Assembly: GCA_032027045.1 (NCBI GenBank)
Contig: JAVSMU010000001.1
Location: 1,573,756-1,637,755, forward strand
Direction: 5' to 3'
Length of the DNA: 64,000 bases
Source of the DNA: Truepera sp.
Lineage (GTDB): Bacteria; Deinococcota; Deinococci; Deinococcales; Trueperaceae
Within the stretch, counting starts at the first letter, position 1. Every line of letters begins with the position of its first letter. Positions 52,577 through 61,958 of this stretch are shown here, piece after piece. The notes below the pieces were generated by a model. It was not told the origin of the DNA, searched no databases, and was given only the letters and a program-made list of their open reading frames with translations. A program made the translations under genes and the position numbers.

Positions 52577-53517
52577 AGCCCCTGCGGGTCGTCTTCTTCG
52601 GTAGCCCGGAGTTCGCCGTACCAGTGCTCGAAGCGTTGGCGCGCCAGCACCACGTGGTCCTCGTCGTGACCCAACCGGCCAAACCGGCGGGCAGGGGCAT
52701 GACCCTCAAGCAGCCGGCAGCGGCCAAGCTGGCCGAGAGCGCCGGGATCGCGCTGGCCCAGCCACGCCGGCTCAGGAAGAACCCGGAGTTCATCGAGGAG
52801 TTGCGGTCCCTCGCACCCGATCTGGGCGTCACGGCCGCATACGGCAAGATCCTCCCGCCCGAACTCCTGGAGGTGCCTCGTTACGGCGTGTTGAACGTCC
52901 ACGCCAGCCTGCTGCCCAGATGGCGTGGCGCCGCGCCGATCCAGCGCTCGCTCATGGCGGGCGACGAGGTGTCCGGCATAACCATCATGCAGACCGAAGA
53001 GGGGCTCGACACCGGTCCCATCCGCCTCCAACGGCGGGTGGCCGTGAGACCCCAGGACGACGCGGTGTCTTTGGCCAGGACGCTCTCCGACCTGGGAGCC
53101 GAGGTTCTCATGGAGGCGCTTACCCTCCTGGCGGCGGACTCTTTGCCGCTCACCCCGCAGGACGACTCCGCGGCCACCCTGGCGCCGCCCTTGACCCCCG
53201 AGGACGGGCACCTCAGGTGGCAGGACTCGGCCGAGCAGGTCTTCAACCGCCACCGCGGCGTCGCCGCGTGGCCCGGGACCTCCTTCGAGTTCTCCGGGCA
53301 GCGCGTCAAGGTCCTCGAACTCGCGCCGTGGCCGGAGCCCACGCCGCCAGAGGCGGTTCCCGCGCAAGTCCTGGGCGTCGCCGAGGAATCGCTACTGGTA
53401 GCGACGGGCGGCGGCGCGTTGGAGCTCGCGATCTTGAAGCCCGCCGGCAAGGGGGCGATGAGCGCTCGGGCGTGGGCCAACGGGCGCGGTGTGAAAGCGG
53501 GTGTGCTCCTTGTATAG
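52573..53517 (+). CDS. fmt: methionyl-tRNA formyltransferase
   Basis: Fmt adds formyl to initiator Met-tRNA. The 314-residue protein has RVVFFGSPEFAVPVLE, the catalytic Asn-His-Asp pattern NVHASLLPRWRGAAPIQ, a later LDTGP segment and a C-terminal OB-like domain. The TTG start overlaps the def stop as TTGA, so the def-fmt pair is translated together. Confidence 0.95.
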   Translation: MKPLRVVFFGSPEFAVPVLEALARQHHVVLVVTQPAKPAGRGMTLKQPAAAKLAESAGIALAQPRRLRKNPEFIEELRSLAPDLGVTAAYGKILPPELLEVPRYGVLNVHASLLPRWRGAAPIQRSLMAGDEVSGITIMQTEEGLDTGPIRLQRRVAVRPQDDAVSLARTLSDLGAEVLMEALTLLAADSLPLTPQDDSAATLAPPLTPEDGHLRWQDSAEQVFNRHRGVAAWPGTSFEFSGQRVKVLELAPWPEPTPPEAVPAQVLGVAEESLLVATGGGALELAILKPAGKGAMSARAWANGRGVKAGVLLV

Positions 53518-54826
53518 CGTCGCCATCGTGGGCCGGCCGAACGTCGGCAAGTCGAGCCTGTTCAACCGCCTCGTGGGCCGCCGCGACGCCATCGTGGCTG
53601 ACGTCCCGGGGGTGACGCGCGACGTCAAGCAGGGCGAGGTCACCACCGACGACGGCCGCACGTTCCGGCTCCTGGACACGGGTGGGCTGTGGTCCGGCGA
53701 CCGGTGGGAGGTGCCGATCAGGACCCGGGTCGAGGCCGCCCTGGTGGGCGTCGACCTGGTGCTGCTGTGCGTCGACGGTCGCGCCGGCGTGGCCACCGCC
53801 GACCACGAGGTGGCCGACTGGCTGAGGTCGATGAACAAGCCGGTGCTGTTGGTGGCCACGAAAGTAGACGACCCGCGCCACGCGGAGACGGGTGAGTTCT
53901 TCGACCTCTACTCGCTGGGCTTCGGAGACCCGTTCGTTACGGCCGCCGAGCACGCCATCGGGACGCACGAGCTGATCGCGCACGTGGCCGAGCTGATGGG
54001 TGATCAGGAGGCCGAGGTCGAGGAGGACACGGTACGAGTCGCCATCATCGGACGCCCGAACGTGGGCAAGTCGAGCCTCGTGAACGCGCTGGTCGGCGAT
54101 GAGCGCGTGATAGTCGCAGAGGTGCCGGGCACCACGCGCGATCCCGTCGACGTCCATTTCGAGTTCGGCGGCCGCCCGTTCACCCTCATCGACACGGCCG
54201 GGATGGCGCGCAAGGACGTCGGCGACCTGGAGTACTACGCGCGGCTGCGTTCGGAGATGGCGTTGAGGCGCGCCGACGTGGCCATCTTGGTCATCGACCC
54301 GTTCGAACTCGGCGATCACGAGTTGCACCTGGCGAACCTGTCGCTCGAGTGGGGCAAGCCCGTCGTGACGGCCATCAACAAGTGGGACCTCGTCACCGAC
54401 GAGCAGTTGGAGCCGTTCCGGCAGCGCCTCGACCAGCAGCTCGTTCACCTTCAATCCGCGCCACGGGTGTACACGAGCGCCCTCACCGACTTCGGGCTGC
54501 ACGAGCTACTGGCCACGGCCGTGCGCCTTTACGACACTTCGCACAAGCGCGTGAGCACGTCGGAACTCAACGGCTGGCTGGAGGTATGGACCGCCAGGCA
54601 GTCGCCGCCGAACTTCTCCGGGCGCCCTCTCAAGCTCCTTTACGTGAGCCAGGTGGACGTGGCGCCGCCGACGTTCGTCTTCTCGATCAACAGTGAGGCG
54701 CTGCTGACAAGGCCTTACGAGCACTACTTGCGAAACCGCATCAAAGAGGACGTGTCGTTCTCGGAAGTGCCCATCAGGATGGTGTTCAAGGAGCGTGGTG
54801 GGGGTAAGAAGAAGGTGCGGGTCTGA
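53510..54826 (+). CDS. der: ribosome biogenesis GTPase Der
   Basis: Der (EngA) helps assemble the 50S subunit. The 438-residue protein has two complete GTPase domains, each with GRPNVGKSS, and motifs PGVTRD and DTGG in the first and PGTTRD, DTAG and NKWD in the second, plus a C-terminal KH-like domain. TTG at 53510 gives the family-like YSVAIVGRPN; GTG at 53501 is an alternative. It overlaps the end of fmt by 8 bases. Confidence 0.94.
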   Translation: MYSVAIVGRPNVGKSSLFNRLVGRRDAIVADVPGVTRDVKQGEVTTDDGRTFRLLDTGGLWSGDRWEVPIRTRVEAALVGVDLVLLCVDGRAGVATADHEVADWLRSMNKPVLLVATKVDDPRHAETGEFFDLYSLGFGDPFVTAAEHAIGTHELIAHVAELMGDQEAEVEEDTVRVAIIGRPNVGKSSLVNALVGDERVIVAEVPGTTRDPVDVHFEFGGRPFTLIDTAGMARKDVGDLEYYARLRSEMALRRADVAILVIDPFELGDHELHLANLSLEWGKPVVTAINKWDLVTDEQLEPFRQRLDQQLVHLQSAPRVYTSALTDFGLHELLATAVRLYDTSHKRVSTSELNGWLEVWTARQSPPNFSGRPLKLLYVSQVDVAPPTFVFSINSEALLTRPYEHYLRNRIKEDVSFSEVPIRMVFKERGGGKKKVRV

Positions 54827-54828
54827 GG

Positions 54829-54850
54829 CCGGCTCCAAAGGAGCAGCCGG
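54829..54850 (+). terminator. possible hairpin after der
   Basis: CCGGCT pairs with AGCCGG around CCAAAGG with a small internal bulge, directly after the der stop. No U-tract follows. Confidence 0.35.
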
Positions 54851-54851
54851 G

Positions 54852-54882
54852 GACTTGGCATGAACCAGCGACTTGGCATGAA
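54852..54882. repeat. 13-bp direct repeat between der and ylmH
   Basis: GACTTGGCATGAA occurs at 54852-54864 and again at 54870-54882, with a period of 18 bases. It lies in the gap between the der stop and the convergent ylmH stop. Confidence 0.55.
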
Positions 54883-54904
54883 GACGCCCGGCGGCCCATC
54901 GGGC

Positions 54905-55615
54905 CTACCCGCGTTCGACGGCCAGGGTCACCTTCAGGTTGCCCCGCCGCGTCTCACCTTCCACCCTGTCGATCTTGAAGCGGCCCAGGCCGGCGGCGTA
55001 GACCTCGTCGCCCTGCTCGGCGCTCGTCGCCTTGCCGGCGACCTTGCCGTTGACCGTAACCCGCCCTGCCGCGACGCCCTTGGAGAAGTACGAGCGCGAG
55101 ACCCCGAAGGCGCGTGCGCCCAGCACATCTACTCGCAAAGACGGCACGACGGTCGAGAGCGACTTGACGTTGCCGCCGAAGGCAAGCTCGGGTCTGACCT
55201 CCTCCGGTTCGACCGGCGCCCCCGCCACTCGCCGCAACGAGGCCAGCTCCTGCGGCATGGGAGCCAGCACGATCAGGCTGGCACCGTCTTGGTGACGGGC
55301 GGCGTCGCCGAGGCGCCCTTGCCCTACGGTGGCCTGCGCGGCGGCCCGCAACGAGTCGGGGTCGACGTCGCCGGCGACGTACAGGGCAGTGAGCTGCGGC
55401 GTGGCCTCGGGGACGGCGTCGGGAAGCGCGCACACGACGCGGCGCCTGGCGCCCGGGTAACCGCCCCAGGCGCTCGCCCTGACGCCCTGCGCCCGCAGCT
55501 CGGCCATGAGGGCATCCGCTTCATCGGGCTCCAGGAACTCGCTGAACGCCACGCGCCCACCTTGCGCCCTGCTGCTCAAGTCGGCGGCGAGCGCCCTTGC
55601 CTCCCGCTCGTTCAT
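54905..55615 (-). CDS. YlmH-like S4-domain RNA-binding protein
   Basis: The 236-residue protein has an N-terminal domain with FLEPDEADALMAELRAQG and ASAWGGYPGARRR, then a C-terminal S4 domain around LGARAFGVSRSYFSKGVAAGRVTVNGKVAGKATSAEQGD. This is YlmH, reported to help rescue stalled translation. The ATG at 55615 lies 10 bases after the CBS gene stop, so they form an operon. Confidence 0.85.
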   Translation of the reverse strand: MNEREARALAADLSSRAQGGRVAFSEFLEPDEADALMAELRAQGVRASAWGGYPGARRRVVCALPDAVPEATPQLTALYVAGDVDPDSLRAAAQATVGQGRLGDAARHQDGASLIVLAPMPQELASLRRVAGAPVEPEEVRPELAFGGNVKSLSTVVPSLRVDVLGARAFGVSRSYFSKGVAAGRVTVNGKVAGKATSAEQGDEVYAAGLGRFKIDRVEGETRRGNLKVTLAVERG

Positions 55616-55625
55616 CGGTGTTCGC

Positions 55626-56255
55626 TCAGCGGACGTCCACGACCTCGATGCCGGCCTTCTTCAGCCGGTCCGCGAAGCCCTTGGCGTCTTCACCGGCGAC
55701 CCTCAGGACGAGGCGGCGCTTGTGGCCCGGCTGGATGCCGGTCGTCACGGCCGCCACGATGTTCGAGGGTGCGCCTTGCGCGGCCACGCGGGCCAATACG
55801 CCGGGTTCGTCGGGCAGATCCACCGTGACGCGCATACCGCCTTCCCTGAGCGCCAGGAACGACACGAGTGCACGCATCAGGTCGGTGATGGTCAGGATAC
55901 CCACCAGGGCGTTGCCGTCCAGGACGGGCAGGCCGGAGACGCGGTGTTCCTCCATGAGCAGTGCGGCCTGCTCTATCGGGTCCTCGGCCCTGACCGTGAT
56001 GACGGGCGACTTCATGACGTCCTTGACCCTCAGCTTGCTGAGTAGGTAGTTGAGTTCATAGATCGACAACGTGGTCGCCTTGGAGGGGGTTGCCTCCTTG
56101 AGGTCGCGATCCGTGACGATGCCGATCAACTTGCCGTCACGCGTGACGGGAAGCCGGCGATAACCGCCCTCGCGCAGGCGCTGCATGGCTTCCATCACCG
56201 GCGTATCGGCGCTCACCGTCTGCGGGTCGGGTGTCATCCACTCGCTAACAAGCAT
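55626..56255 (-). CDS. two-CBS, C-terminal ACT domain protein (AcuB-like)
   Basis: The 209-residue cytoplasmic protein has two CBS domains (about 1-60 with [32 protein letters not shown] and 75-130 with [15 protein letters not shown]) and an ACT-like C-terminus with [20 protein letters not shown]. This is the AcuB arrangement, which senses adenylate or amino-acid ligands. AAGGAGG precedes the ATG at 56255. The YlmH gene follows. Confidence 0.85.
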   Translation of the reverse strand: MLVSEWMTPDPQTVSADTPVMEAMQRLREGGYRRLPVTRDGKLIGIVTDRDLKEATPSKATTLSIYELNYLLSKLRVKDVMKSPVITVRAEDPIEQAALLMEEHRVSGLPVLDGNALVGILTITDLMRALVSFLALREGGMRVTVDLPDEPGVLARVAAQGAPSNIVAAVTTGIQPGHKRRLVLRVAGEDAKGFADRLKKAGIEVVDVR

Positions 56256-56343
56256 CCTCTTCCTCCTTGACTTTGGCCGATGGTACCACCGCCCATGCAC
56301 CCTGCACGCGGTGCCGGCGGGTGCTGCATGGCATGATGCCAGG

Positions 56344-57477
56344 ATGATGCGGCTGGCGATCCTCGGGTCCACGGGTTCGATAGGCACCCAAACCCTCGAG
56401 GTGGCGCGCTGGCATGGCCACCGGGTCGTGGCCCTGGCCGCGGGCCGGAACTCCGAGTCGATCTTGCGTCAGGCCCACGAGTTCCGCCCCGAGCTCGTGG
56501 CCGTTGACGAGGCCGTCGCCGACGAGGTGCGTGAGCGACTGCCCGGCGGCACCCGTATCGTCTTCGGCGCTGAGGGGCTGGAGGCCGTGGCGACCGCACA
56601 GGCCGACGTCGTAGTGGCCGCCATCCCCGGCATCGCCGGCCTGGCGCCCACGGCTGCAGCGCTGCGCGCGGGTAGGCACGTGGCGCTCGCCAACAAGGAA
56701 GCCATGGTCGTGGCCGGACCGCTCATGTGGGAGCTGGCGCGAGAGCACGGCGGGCGGATCACGCCGGTCGACTCGGAGCACTCGGCCCTGCAGCAGTGCC
56801 TGGTGGGCGAGGACCGGTCGACGGTGGCGGCGCTGGTGCTTACGGCCTCGGGCGGCCCCTTCCGCGAGGGACCCAAGGACCTCTCCCGCGTAACCCCGGC
56901 GCAGGCCCTCGACCACCCCACCTGGAGCATGGGACCCAAGGTCACGATCGACTCGGCCACCCTCTTCAACAAGGGCCTCGAGGTGTTGGAGGCGCACTTC
57001 CTCTTCGAGATGCCGCTCGAGCAGATCGAGGTGGTGGTGCATCCACAGTCGATCGTTCACGGCCTCGTGCGCTTCAAGGACGGCACGCTCAAGGCGGTCG
57101 TAGGACCCCACGACATGCGCCTACCCATCCAGTACGCGTTGGTCGGCCCCGAACGGCCTCACACACCGCTGGCGGCCCTTCCACTCAGGGGCAGTTGGAC
57201 GTTCGAGGAACCAGACCACCAGCGCTTCCCCAGCCTGAACCTCGCCTACCGCGCGGGCCGAGCGGGCGGCCTGGCGCCCACCTTCCTGAACGCGGCGGAC
57301 GAGGTGGCCGTGGAGGCGTTCTTGAACGGCCGGTTGAGCTTCGACGCCATCCCCCTTGTGCTCGAGCAAGTCTTGGACGAGGCGCCGGCGGCCGCCCTTA
57401 CCTGGGACGCCATCGCGGCGGCCGACGCGGAGGCGCGGCACGTAGCGCAGCACCACGCGCGGTTGGTGGCGAGCTAG
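56344..57477 (+). CDS. dxr: 1-deoxy-D-xylulose-5-phosphate reductoisomerase
   Basis: Dxr makes MEP in the isoprenoid pathway. The 377-residue protein has the NADPH-binding [21 protein letters not shown], the metal-binding [12 protein letters not shown], the TASGGPFR loop and [21 protein letters not shown]. Two adjacent ATGs (56344 and 56347) are possible starts; the first is used here. It leads a series with two M50 proteases, as dxr-rseP clusters do in other bacteria. Confidence 0.95.
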   Translation: MMRLAILGSTGSIGTQTLEVARWHGHRVVALAAGRNSESILRQAHEFRPELVAVDEAVADEVRERLPGGTRIVFGAEGLEAVATAQADVVVAAIPGIAGLAPTAAALRAGRHVALANKEAMVVAGPLMWELAREHGGRITPVDSEHSALQQCLVGEDRSTVAALVLTASGGPFREGPKDLSRVTPAQALDHPTWSMGPKVTIDSATLFNKGLEVLEAHFLFEMPLEQIEVVVHPQSIVHGLVRFKDGTLKAVVGPHDMRLPIQYALVGPERPHTPLAALPLRGSWTFEEPDHQRFPSLNLAYRAGRAGGLAPTFLNAADEVAVEAFLNGRLSFDAIPLVLEQVLDEAPAAALTWDAIAAADAEARHVAQHHARLVAS

Positions 57478-57479
57478 GC

Positions 57480-58715
57480 GTGGGCGGCACCGGCGGGTTG
57501 AAACTGCCTTTCAAGCTGCTCGGCATACCCGTGCGCCTCGACTACAGCTTCCTCCTCATCCTTCCCTTGTTCGCCTACATCATCGGCAGCCAACTGCCCG
57601 CTTACGCCGAGCTGTTCAGGACCGCTCTGGGGATCAGCGTGGACGTCAGCGGCATCACGCAAGGCGTCACCCCCTGGGTCCTCGGGCTGGCCGGCGCCCT
57701 CGGGCTCTTCGCCAGCGTTATCGTCCACGAGTTGGGTCATGCCGTGGTGGCGCGCCTGTATGGGGTAGAGGTGCGTGAGATCCGCCTCTGGTTCTTGGGC
57801 GGCGTCGCCCAGTTCGACCAGATGCCCAAGCAGCGCGGCGCCGAGGCGGTCGTGGCCATCGTGGGGCCCATCGTGAGCTTCGCCATCGGCTTCGGCCTGC
57901 TGCGCCTGGCCCCCTCCCTGACGGGGTCGAGCGCGTTGGTCATGCTGGTCGGCTACGTCGGCATCACGAACGTGGCGCTCGCCCTCTTCAACCTCATCCC
58001 GGCCATCCCCATGGACGGCGGGCGCGTGCTGCGCAGCCTGCTAGCACTGGTTCTCCCCCAGGAGCGGGCCACCCTCGTGTCGACCACGGTCAGCGGCATC
58101 ATGGCCATCGCTCTCGGCCTCTACGGCTTCTTCAGCTTGCAACTCTGGCTGGTCGTCATGGCGTTCTTCATCTACAACGCAGGTCGCATGGAGGCTCAAG
58201 CATCCCTGCTGGCGCAAGCGTTCGAGGGTAAGACGGTCGCCGACCTCATGACGCCGAACCCGGTCACCGTCACGCCCGACATGCGCCTCGCCCACTTCTT
58301 GCAGCTCATCCACTTCCGGCCGCATACGGGCTATCCGGTGGTCGACGCTGCGGGCGAGCTGCTGGGCTTCGCTCGCATGGCGGCTGCCAAACACAAACCG
58401 TCACAAAGTGGAGCCGACGACCGTGGGCCTATCGGCGATCCCTTCGGGCGGCAGTCGGGCGGGTCGGAGGCAGTGCAGGAGCAGCAGCTCGCCGAGGTCG
58501 ATCCCGACGCCACCGTCGCCGACATCCTCGAGCCGGCCGAGACCATCGACCAGGGGGCGAGCGCCATGGACGCCCTGAAGCGCATAGGCGAGGGACGCCT
58601 CGGTCGCCTCGTGGTCACCGACGCCGCCGGCAAGGTGGTGGGCCTGCTGAGCAAGACCGACCTCGTGCGCGAGCTTTCGAAGGGCCAGGATGCGGGCCCG
58701 AAGCGTCCCGTCTGA
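57480..58715 (+). CDS. site-2 protease family metalloprotease with CBS domains
   Basis: The 411-residue membrane protein has the zinc motif HELGH at 83-87 and a second motif NLIPAIPMDGGR at about 176, both in hydrophobic segments, as in S2P/M50 enzymes of the SpoIVFB group. A C-terminal CBS pair (about 250-400) is split by a hydrophilic stretch of about 35 residues. It has no PDZ domain. GTG at 57480 is 2 bases after the dxr stop. Its substrate is unknown; CBS domains suggest nucleotide control. Confidence 0.88.
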   Translation: MGGTGGLKLPFKLLGIPVRLDYSFLLILPLFAYIIGSQLPAYAELFRTALGISVDVSGITQGVTPWVLGLAGALGLFASVIVHELGHAVVARLYGVEVREIRLWFLGGVAQFDQMPKQRGAEAVVAIVGPIVSFAIGFGLLRLAPSLTGSSALVMLVGYVGITNVALALFNLIPAIPMDGGRVLRSLLALVLPQERATLVSTTVSGIMAIALGLYGFFSLQLWLVVMAFFIYNAGRMEAQASLLAQAFEGKTVADLMTPNPVTVTPDMRLAHFLQLIHFRPHTGYPVVDAAGELLGFARMAAAKHKPSQSGADDRGPIGDPFGRQSGGSEAVQEQQLAEVDPDATVADILEPAETIDQGASAMDALKRIGEGRLGRLVVTDAAGKVVGLLSKTDLVRELSKGQDAGPKRPV

Positions 58716-58748
58716 CATACTTGGCGGGGTAGGAGCCCTGGATAGAGA

Positions 58749-59819
58749 ATGCTCACAGCAATTACCTTCGCACTGATACTCACTAGCGCCGTGGTCGTGC
58801 ACGAGCTGGCGCACTACGTGAACGCCCGCAGCGTCGGGGTCGCCGTGCGCGCCTTCAGCGTCGGCATCGGCCCGGTACTCGCCCGCGTCAAGTGGCGGGG
58901 TACGGAGTGGCGGCTCAGCCTTTTGCCGCTGGGCGGTTACGTCGACCTGCCGGGCATGGGGCCGAAGGTCGACGAGGACGGCACCCTTCACCATCCCGAC
59001 GAGGGCGTGGCGAAACTGCCGATCATGGCGAAACTCTGGGTTTTCGTCGGCGGCGTCATCGCCAACTACGTGCTCGGCACGCTGCTGCTGGCTGCGGCCA
59101 TCACCTTGCAGCCGGCGTTCCGCGAGATAACCGGCGCTACCGTGGTGGCGCAAGGGTCCGTCATCTCGCGAGTCATGCCCGACTCGCACGCGGCGCAACT
59201 CGGCTTCCACGACGGCGACCGCGTGCTCTTCCTGAACGGCGTCGCCGACCCTATTCCTGACGTACTCGTGCAGCAGGTCCAGCAGGCGGACCACCTCGAC
59301 TTCGTGCTCCAACGCGGCGGCGCCGAGGTGAACATCTCGACCCCGTGGCCCCTCGACGTGGCCGGCGAGACGCCTCGGCTTGGCGTCGAGATCGGCGCCA
59401 TCTTGCCGCCGGTGAGCTACCTCGACGCGCTGGGCGAGAGTGCCGCCTTCGGCATCCGGGTCGTGCCCGAGATCGCCAAGGGCTTCGTGGCCGGCTTCGG
59501 GGCCGCCATCACCGGCGCCCCCAACCCCGAGGTGGCGGGTCCTGTCGGCATGGTCTCGCTCGTGTCGCAGGCCACGCGGGTGGGCCTGGCCAGCGTGCTC
59601 CTGCTGGCCGCGGTCATCAACTTCTCGCTGGGCGTGTTCAACCTGCTCCCGATCCCGGGGCTCGACGGCGGTCGCATGTTCCTGGCCGTCATCGTGGCGC
59701 TGCGGGGCAAACCGTTCCAGCCGGGCCAGGAGGAGAAGTTCCACTTCGCCGGGATCATGCTGGTGATGGCGCTCATCGTGCTGATAACGTTCCGTGAACT
59801 GAGCGCGCTGTTCACCTGA
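58749..59819 (+). CDS. rseP: RIP metalloprotease RseP-like
   Basis: The 356-residue membrane protein has HELAH at 18-22, a single PDZ domain in the middle (VISRVMPDSHAAQLGFHDGDRVLFLNG) and a second zinc motif LLPIPGLDGGRM. This is the RseP/YaeL family, which cuts membrane-embedded regulators or signal peptide remnants. The next gene's ATG overlaps its stop (TGATG). Together with the CBS-type protease, two M50 enzymes follow dxr. Confidence 0.92.
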   Translation: MLTAITFALILTSAVVVHELAHYVNARSVGVAVRAFSVGIGPVLARVKWRGTEWRLSLLPLGGYVDLPGMGPKVDEDGTLHHPDEGVAKLPIMAKLWVFVGGVIANYVLGTLLLAAAITLQPAFREITGATVVAQGSVISRVMPDSHAAQLGFHDGDRVLFLNGVADPIPDVLVQQVQQADHLDFVLQRGGAEVNISTPWPLDVAGETPRLGVEIGAILPPVSYLDALGESAAFGIRVVPEIAKGFVAGFGAAITGAPNPEVAGPVGMVSLVSQATRVGLASVLLLAAVINFSLGVFNLLPIPGLDGGRMFLAVIVALRGKPFQPGQEEKFHFAGIMLVMALIVLITFRELSALFT

Positions 59820-60523
59820 TGAGCCGCTCGGCGGAGCAGGAGGGCGCCGGCCAAACACCGAGGGTGGACGTGCTCATCCCCGCCTTCGACGAGGCGCCGT
59901 ACGTCGGCACCGTAGTTCGGGCGGCGTTAGCCGCCGGCACCGGTCGCGTGCTCGTCGTGGACGACGGGTCCACCGATGGCACGAGCCAGACGGCCACCGC
60001 GGCCGGCGCGGAGGTCCTCACCCTTCCGGAGAACCGGGGCAAGGGTGGGGCGCTTCACGCCGGCGCCGCGGCTCTGACCAGCGAGGTCATAGTCATGCTC
60101 GATGCCGATCTCGTCGGGCTAGAGCCGGAGCACGTCATGGCGCTGGCGGCGCCCGTGTTGGAGGGCCGCGCCGAGATGACCCGCGGCGCGTTCGAGGGCG
60201 GCCGCTGGACGACCACCACCGCGCAGCACGTGGCGCCACAACTGAGCGGTCAGAGGGCCGTGAAGCGCTCCCTCCTGTTGGGAGTACCGGGGCTCGCGGA
60301 GAGCCGCTACGGCGTCGAGGTCGCCATCACGTTCCACGCGGCGGACGCCGGTTGGCGCTGCCTCAACGTGCCGTTGCCGGGCGTCTCGCAGATCATGAAG
60401 GAAGAGAAGCGCGGCTTCTGGCGCGGGGCGCGGGTCCGCGTCCGCATGTACCTCGACATCCTTCGCGCCATGACGCACAGGCGCAGAGCGCCGCGGCACA
60501 GAGGAGAACGAAATTGGAGATAG
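59819..60523 (+). CDS. family 2 glycosyltransferase
   Basis: The 234-residue protein has VDVLIPAFDEAPYVGTVVRAALA, VLVVDDGSTDGTSQTA, ENRGKGGALHAG and the metal-binding DxD as LDADLVG. It is a cytoplasmic GT-A glycosyltransferase of the GT2 group. The sugar and acceptor are unknown. The ATG overlaps the RseP stop (TGATG), and the hydrolase start at 60514 overlaps its last 10 bases. Confidence 0.88.
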   Translation: MSRSAEQEGAGQTPRVDVLIPAFDEAPYVGTVVRAALAAGTGRVLVVDDGSTDGTSQTATAAGAEVLTLPENRGKGGALHAGAAALTSEVIVMLDADLVGLEPEHVMALAAPVLEGRAEMTRGAFEGGRWTTTTAQHVAPQLSGQRAVKRSLLLGVPGLAESRYGVEVAITFHAADAGWRCLNVPLPGVSQIMKEEKRGFWRGARVRVRMYLDILRAMTHRRRAPRHRGERNWR

Positions 60524-61134
60524 TGACCGTCCCGCTCGGGCCCCTGAAGGCCAACGGCTACCTGCTCATCGAGGGGGGCGACGTCGTGGTCGTGGACCCT
60601 GGTGGCGAGGGTGAGGACCTGGCCGCGGCCCTCAAGGAACGCGGGTGGACCCTGAAGGCCGTCTGGCTCACCCACGCGCACTTCGACCACGTGGGCGGCG
60701 TCGCGGGACTGTTGCGCGCCGCGGGGAGCGTGCCCGTCCACATGCATCCGGCCGACGAGCAGCTCCTGCGGCACGCCGCCCAGTCGGCGGCCCGGTGGAA
60801 CATAGAGATCGAGGCGCCCCCCACCGACTTCGTGGCCCTCGGCCACGGTGAGACGCTGGTGTCGGGAGCCGTAAGCGCCCGCGTGCTGCACACCCCGGGG
60901 CACGCCCCCGGACACGTCGCCTTCTACTTGGAGGACGCCGCCACGGTCCTCTCCGGAGACGCCCTGTTCAAGGGCTCCATAGGCCGCACCGACCTTCCTT
61001 ACGGTGATCACGAGCAGTTGCTCGAGAGCATCCGCCGCGAGCTACTCTCGCTGCCCGCAGAGACCAGGGTGCTGCCCGGGCACGGCGAGCCGACCACGGT
61101 CGCAGCGGAGTCAGCGAGCAACCCCTTCCTCTGA
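60514..61134 (+). CDS. MBL-fold metallo-hydrolase, glyoxalase II-like
   Basis: The 206-residue cytoplasmic protein has the metal motif HAHFDHVGG, a TPGHAPGH segment and SGDALFKGSIGRTDLP, typical of stand-alone glyoxalase II-like hydrolases. GAGGAG precedes the TTG at 60514 by 7 bases. It is the last gene in the tight run before a terminator. The true substrate is not determined. Confidence 0.88.
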   Translation: MEIVTVPLGPLKANGYLLIEGGDVVVVDPGGEGEDLAAALKERGWTLKAVWLTHAHFDHVGGVAGLLRAAGSVPVHMHPADEQLLRHAAQSAARWNIEIEAPPTDFVALGHGETLVSGAVSARVLHTPGHAPGHVAFYLEDAATVLSGDALFKGSIGRTDLPYGDHEQLLESIRRELLSLPAETRVLPGHGEPTTVAAESASNPFL

Positions 61135-61189
61135 GGCTCGTACTGGTGCCGAGCGGCCCGCCGGCCCTGGCACTGCGTTCCGGCTCGCC

Positions 61190-61218
61190 GGATGTCGGGC
61201 AGGTGCCCGCGGGCATCC
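61190..61218 (+). terminator. terminator-like hairpin after MBL gene
   Basis: CGGGCA pairs with TGCCCG around GG, within outer GGATG/CATCC pairing. AATTTG follows, giving a short U-rich end. Confidence 0.5.
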
Positions 61219-61369
61219 AATTTGCTCCGACAGCGGCTAAGATGAGAGAAAGGCCCTCTCCGCACGTGGCGCCGCCAGCGGTGTCGAGATCGACAGTGCG
61301 CGCGGGAACCACTGACGCGCGAGCGTGATGCTAGCAGCGCGTGGGGTCGGGTAAGGACGGGAGGCGTCC

Positions 61370-61954
61370 ATGTTCAGGCTATTCACGACCAACTGGTGGG
61401 CCATCGTGTTGCGGGGTGTCGTCGGCTTGCTGTTCGGCGTCGCTGCGCTCGTCTGGCCGGCGCTCACGCTCACCGTCCTGCTCGCCTTGTTCGCAGCGTT
61501 CGCGCTGGTGGACGGCGCCTTCGCCCTGGTCGCCGTGCTCTTCGGCAGGGCCGAGGGGAGGTGGTGGGTCCAGCTCGTCGAGGGACTGATAAGCATCGCC
61601 GCCGGCCTCGTCACCCTGGCGGTGCCGGGCCTTACCGCAGTCGCCTTCGTGCTCGTCGTCGCCGCGTGGGCGGTCCTCTCGGGCATCTTCCGGATCGTGA
61701 TGGCGATCCGGCTCCGCAAGGAGATCGACAACGAGTGGCTGCTCGCCCTCGGCGGCGTGTTGTCGCTGGTCCTCGGCATCGTCTTCTTCGCCCGTCCCGG
61801 GGTCGGCATCCTCTCGATGGTCTGGGTCCTGGGCCTGTATGCGCTCCTGTTCGGATTGACGCTCATCGTCCTCGGCTTCAGGCTCCGTGGGCTAAAGGGG
61901 CGCATCGAGCGCGGCGTCGAGGCCTTGGGCGGCGGGGCCGACCGCGGGGCGTGA
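61370..61954 (+). CDS. HdeD/DUF308 family membrane protein
   Basis: The 194-residue protein has six hydrophobic helices in three similar pairs ([53 protein letters not shown]). This three-repeat layout is the HdeD acid-resistance family, whose function is poorly known. GGGAGG lies 6 bases before the ATG at 61370. The GTG of ftsH starts 5 bases after its stop. Confidence 0.85.
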   Translation: MFRLFTTNWWAIVLRGVVGLLFGVAALVWPALTLTVLLALFAAFALVDGAFALVAVLFGRAEGRWWVQLVEGLISIAAGLVTLAVPGLTAVAFVLVVAAWAVLSGIFRIVMAIRLRKEIDNEWLLALGGVLSLVLGIVFFARPGVGILSMVWVLGLYALLFGLTLIVLGFRLRGLKGRIERGVEALGGGADRGA

Positions 61955-61958
61955 GGCG

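Noticed and set aside
53501-53509. GTG at 53501 as the der start
   Set aside because: It would add CSL before the conserved YSVAIVGRPN and a longer overlap with fmt; TTG at 53510 fits better, though the choice is not certain.
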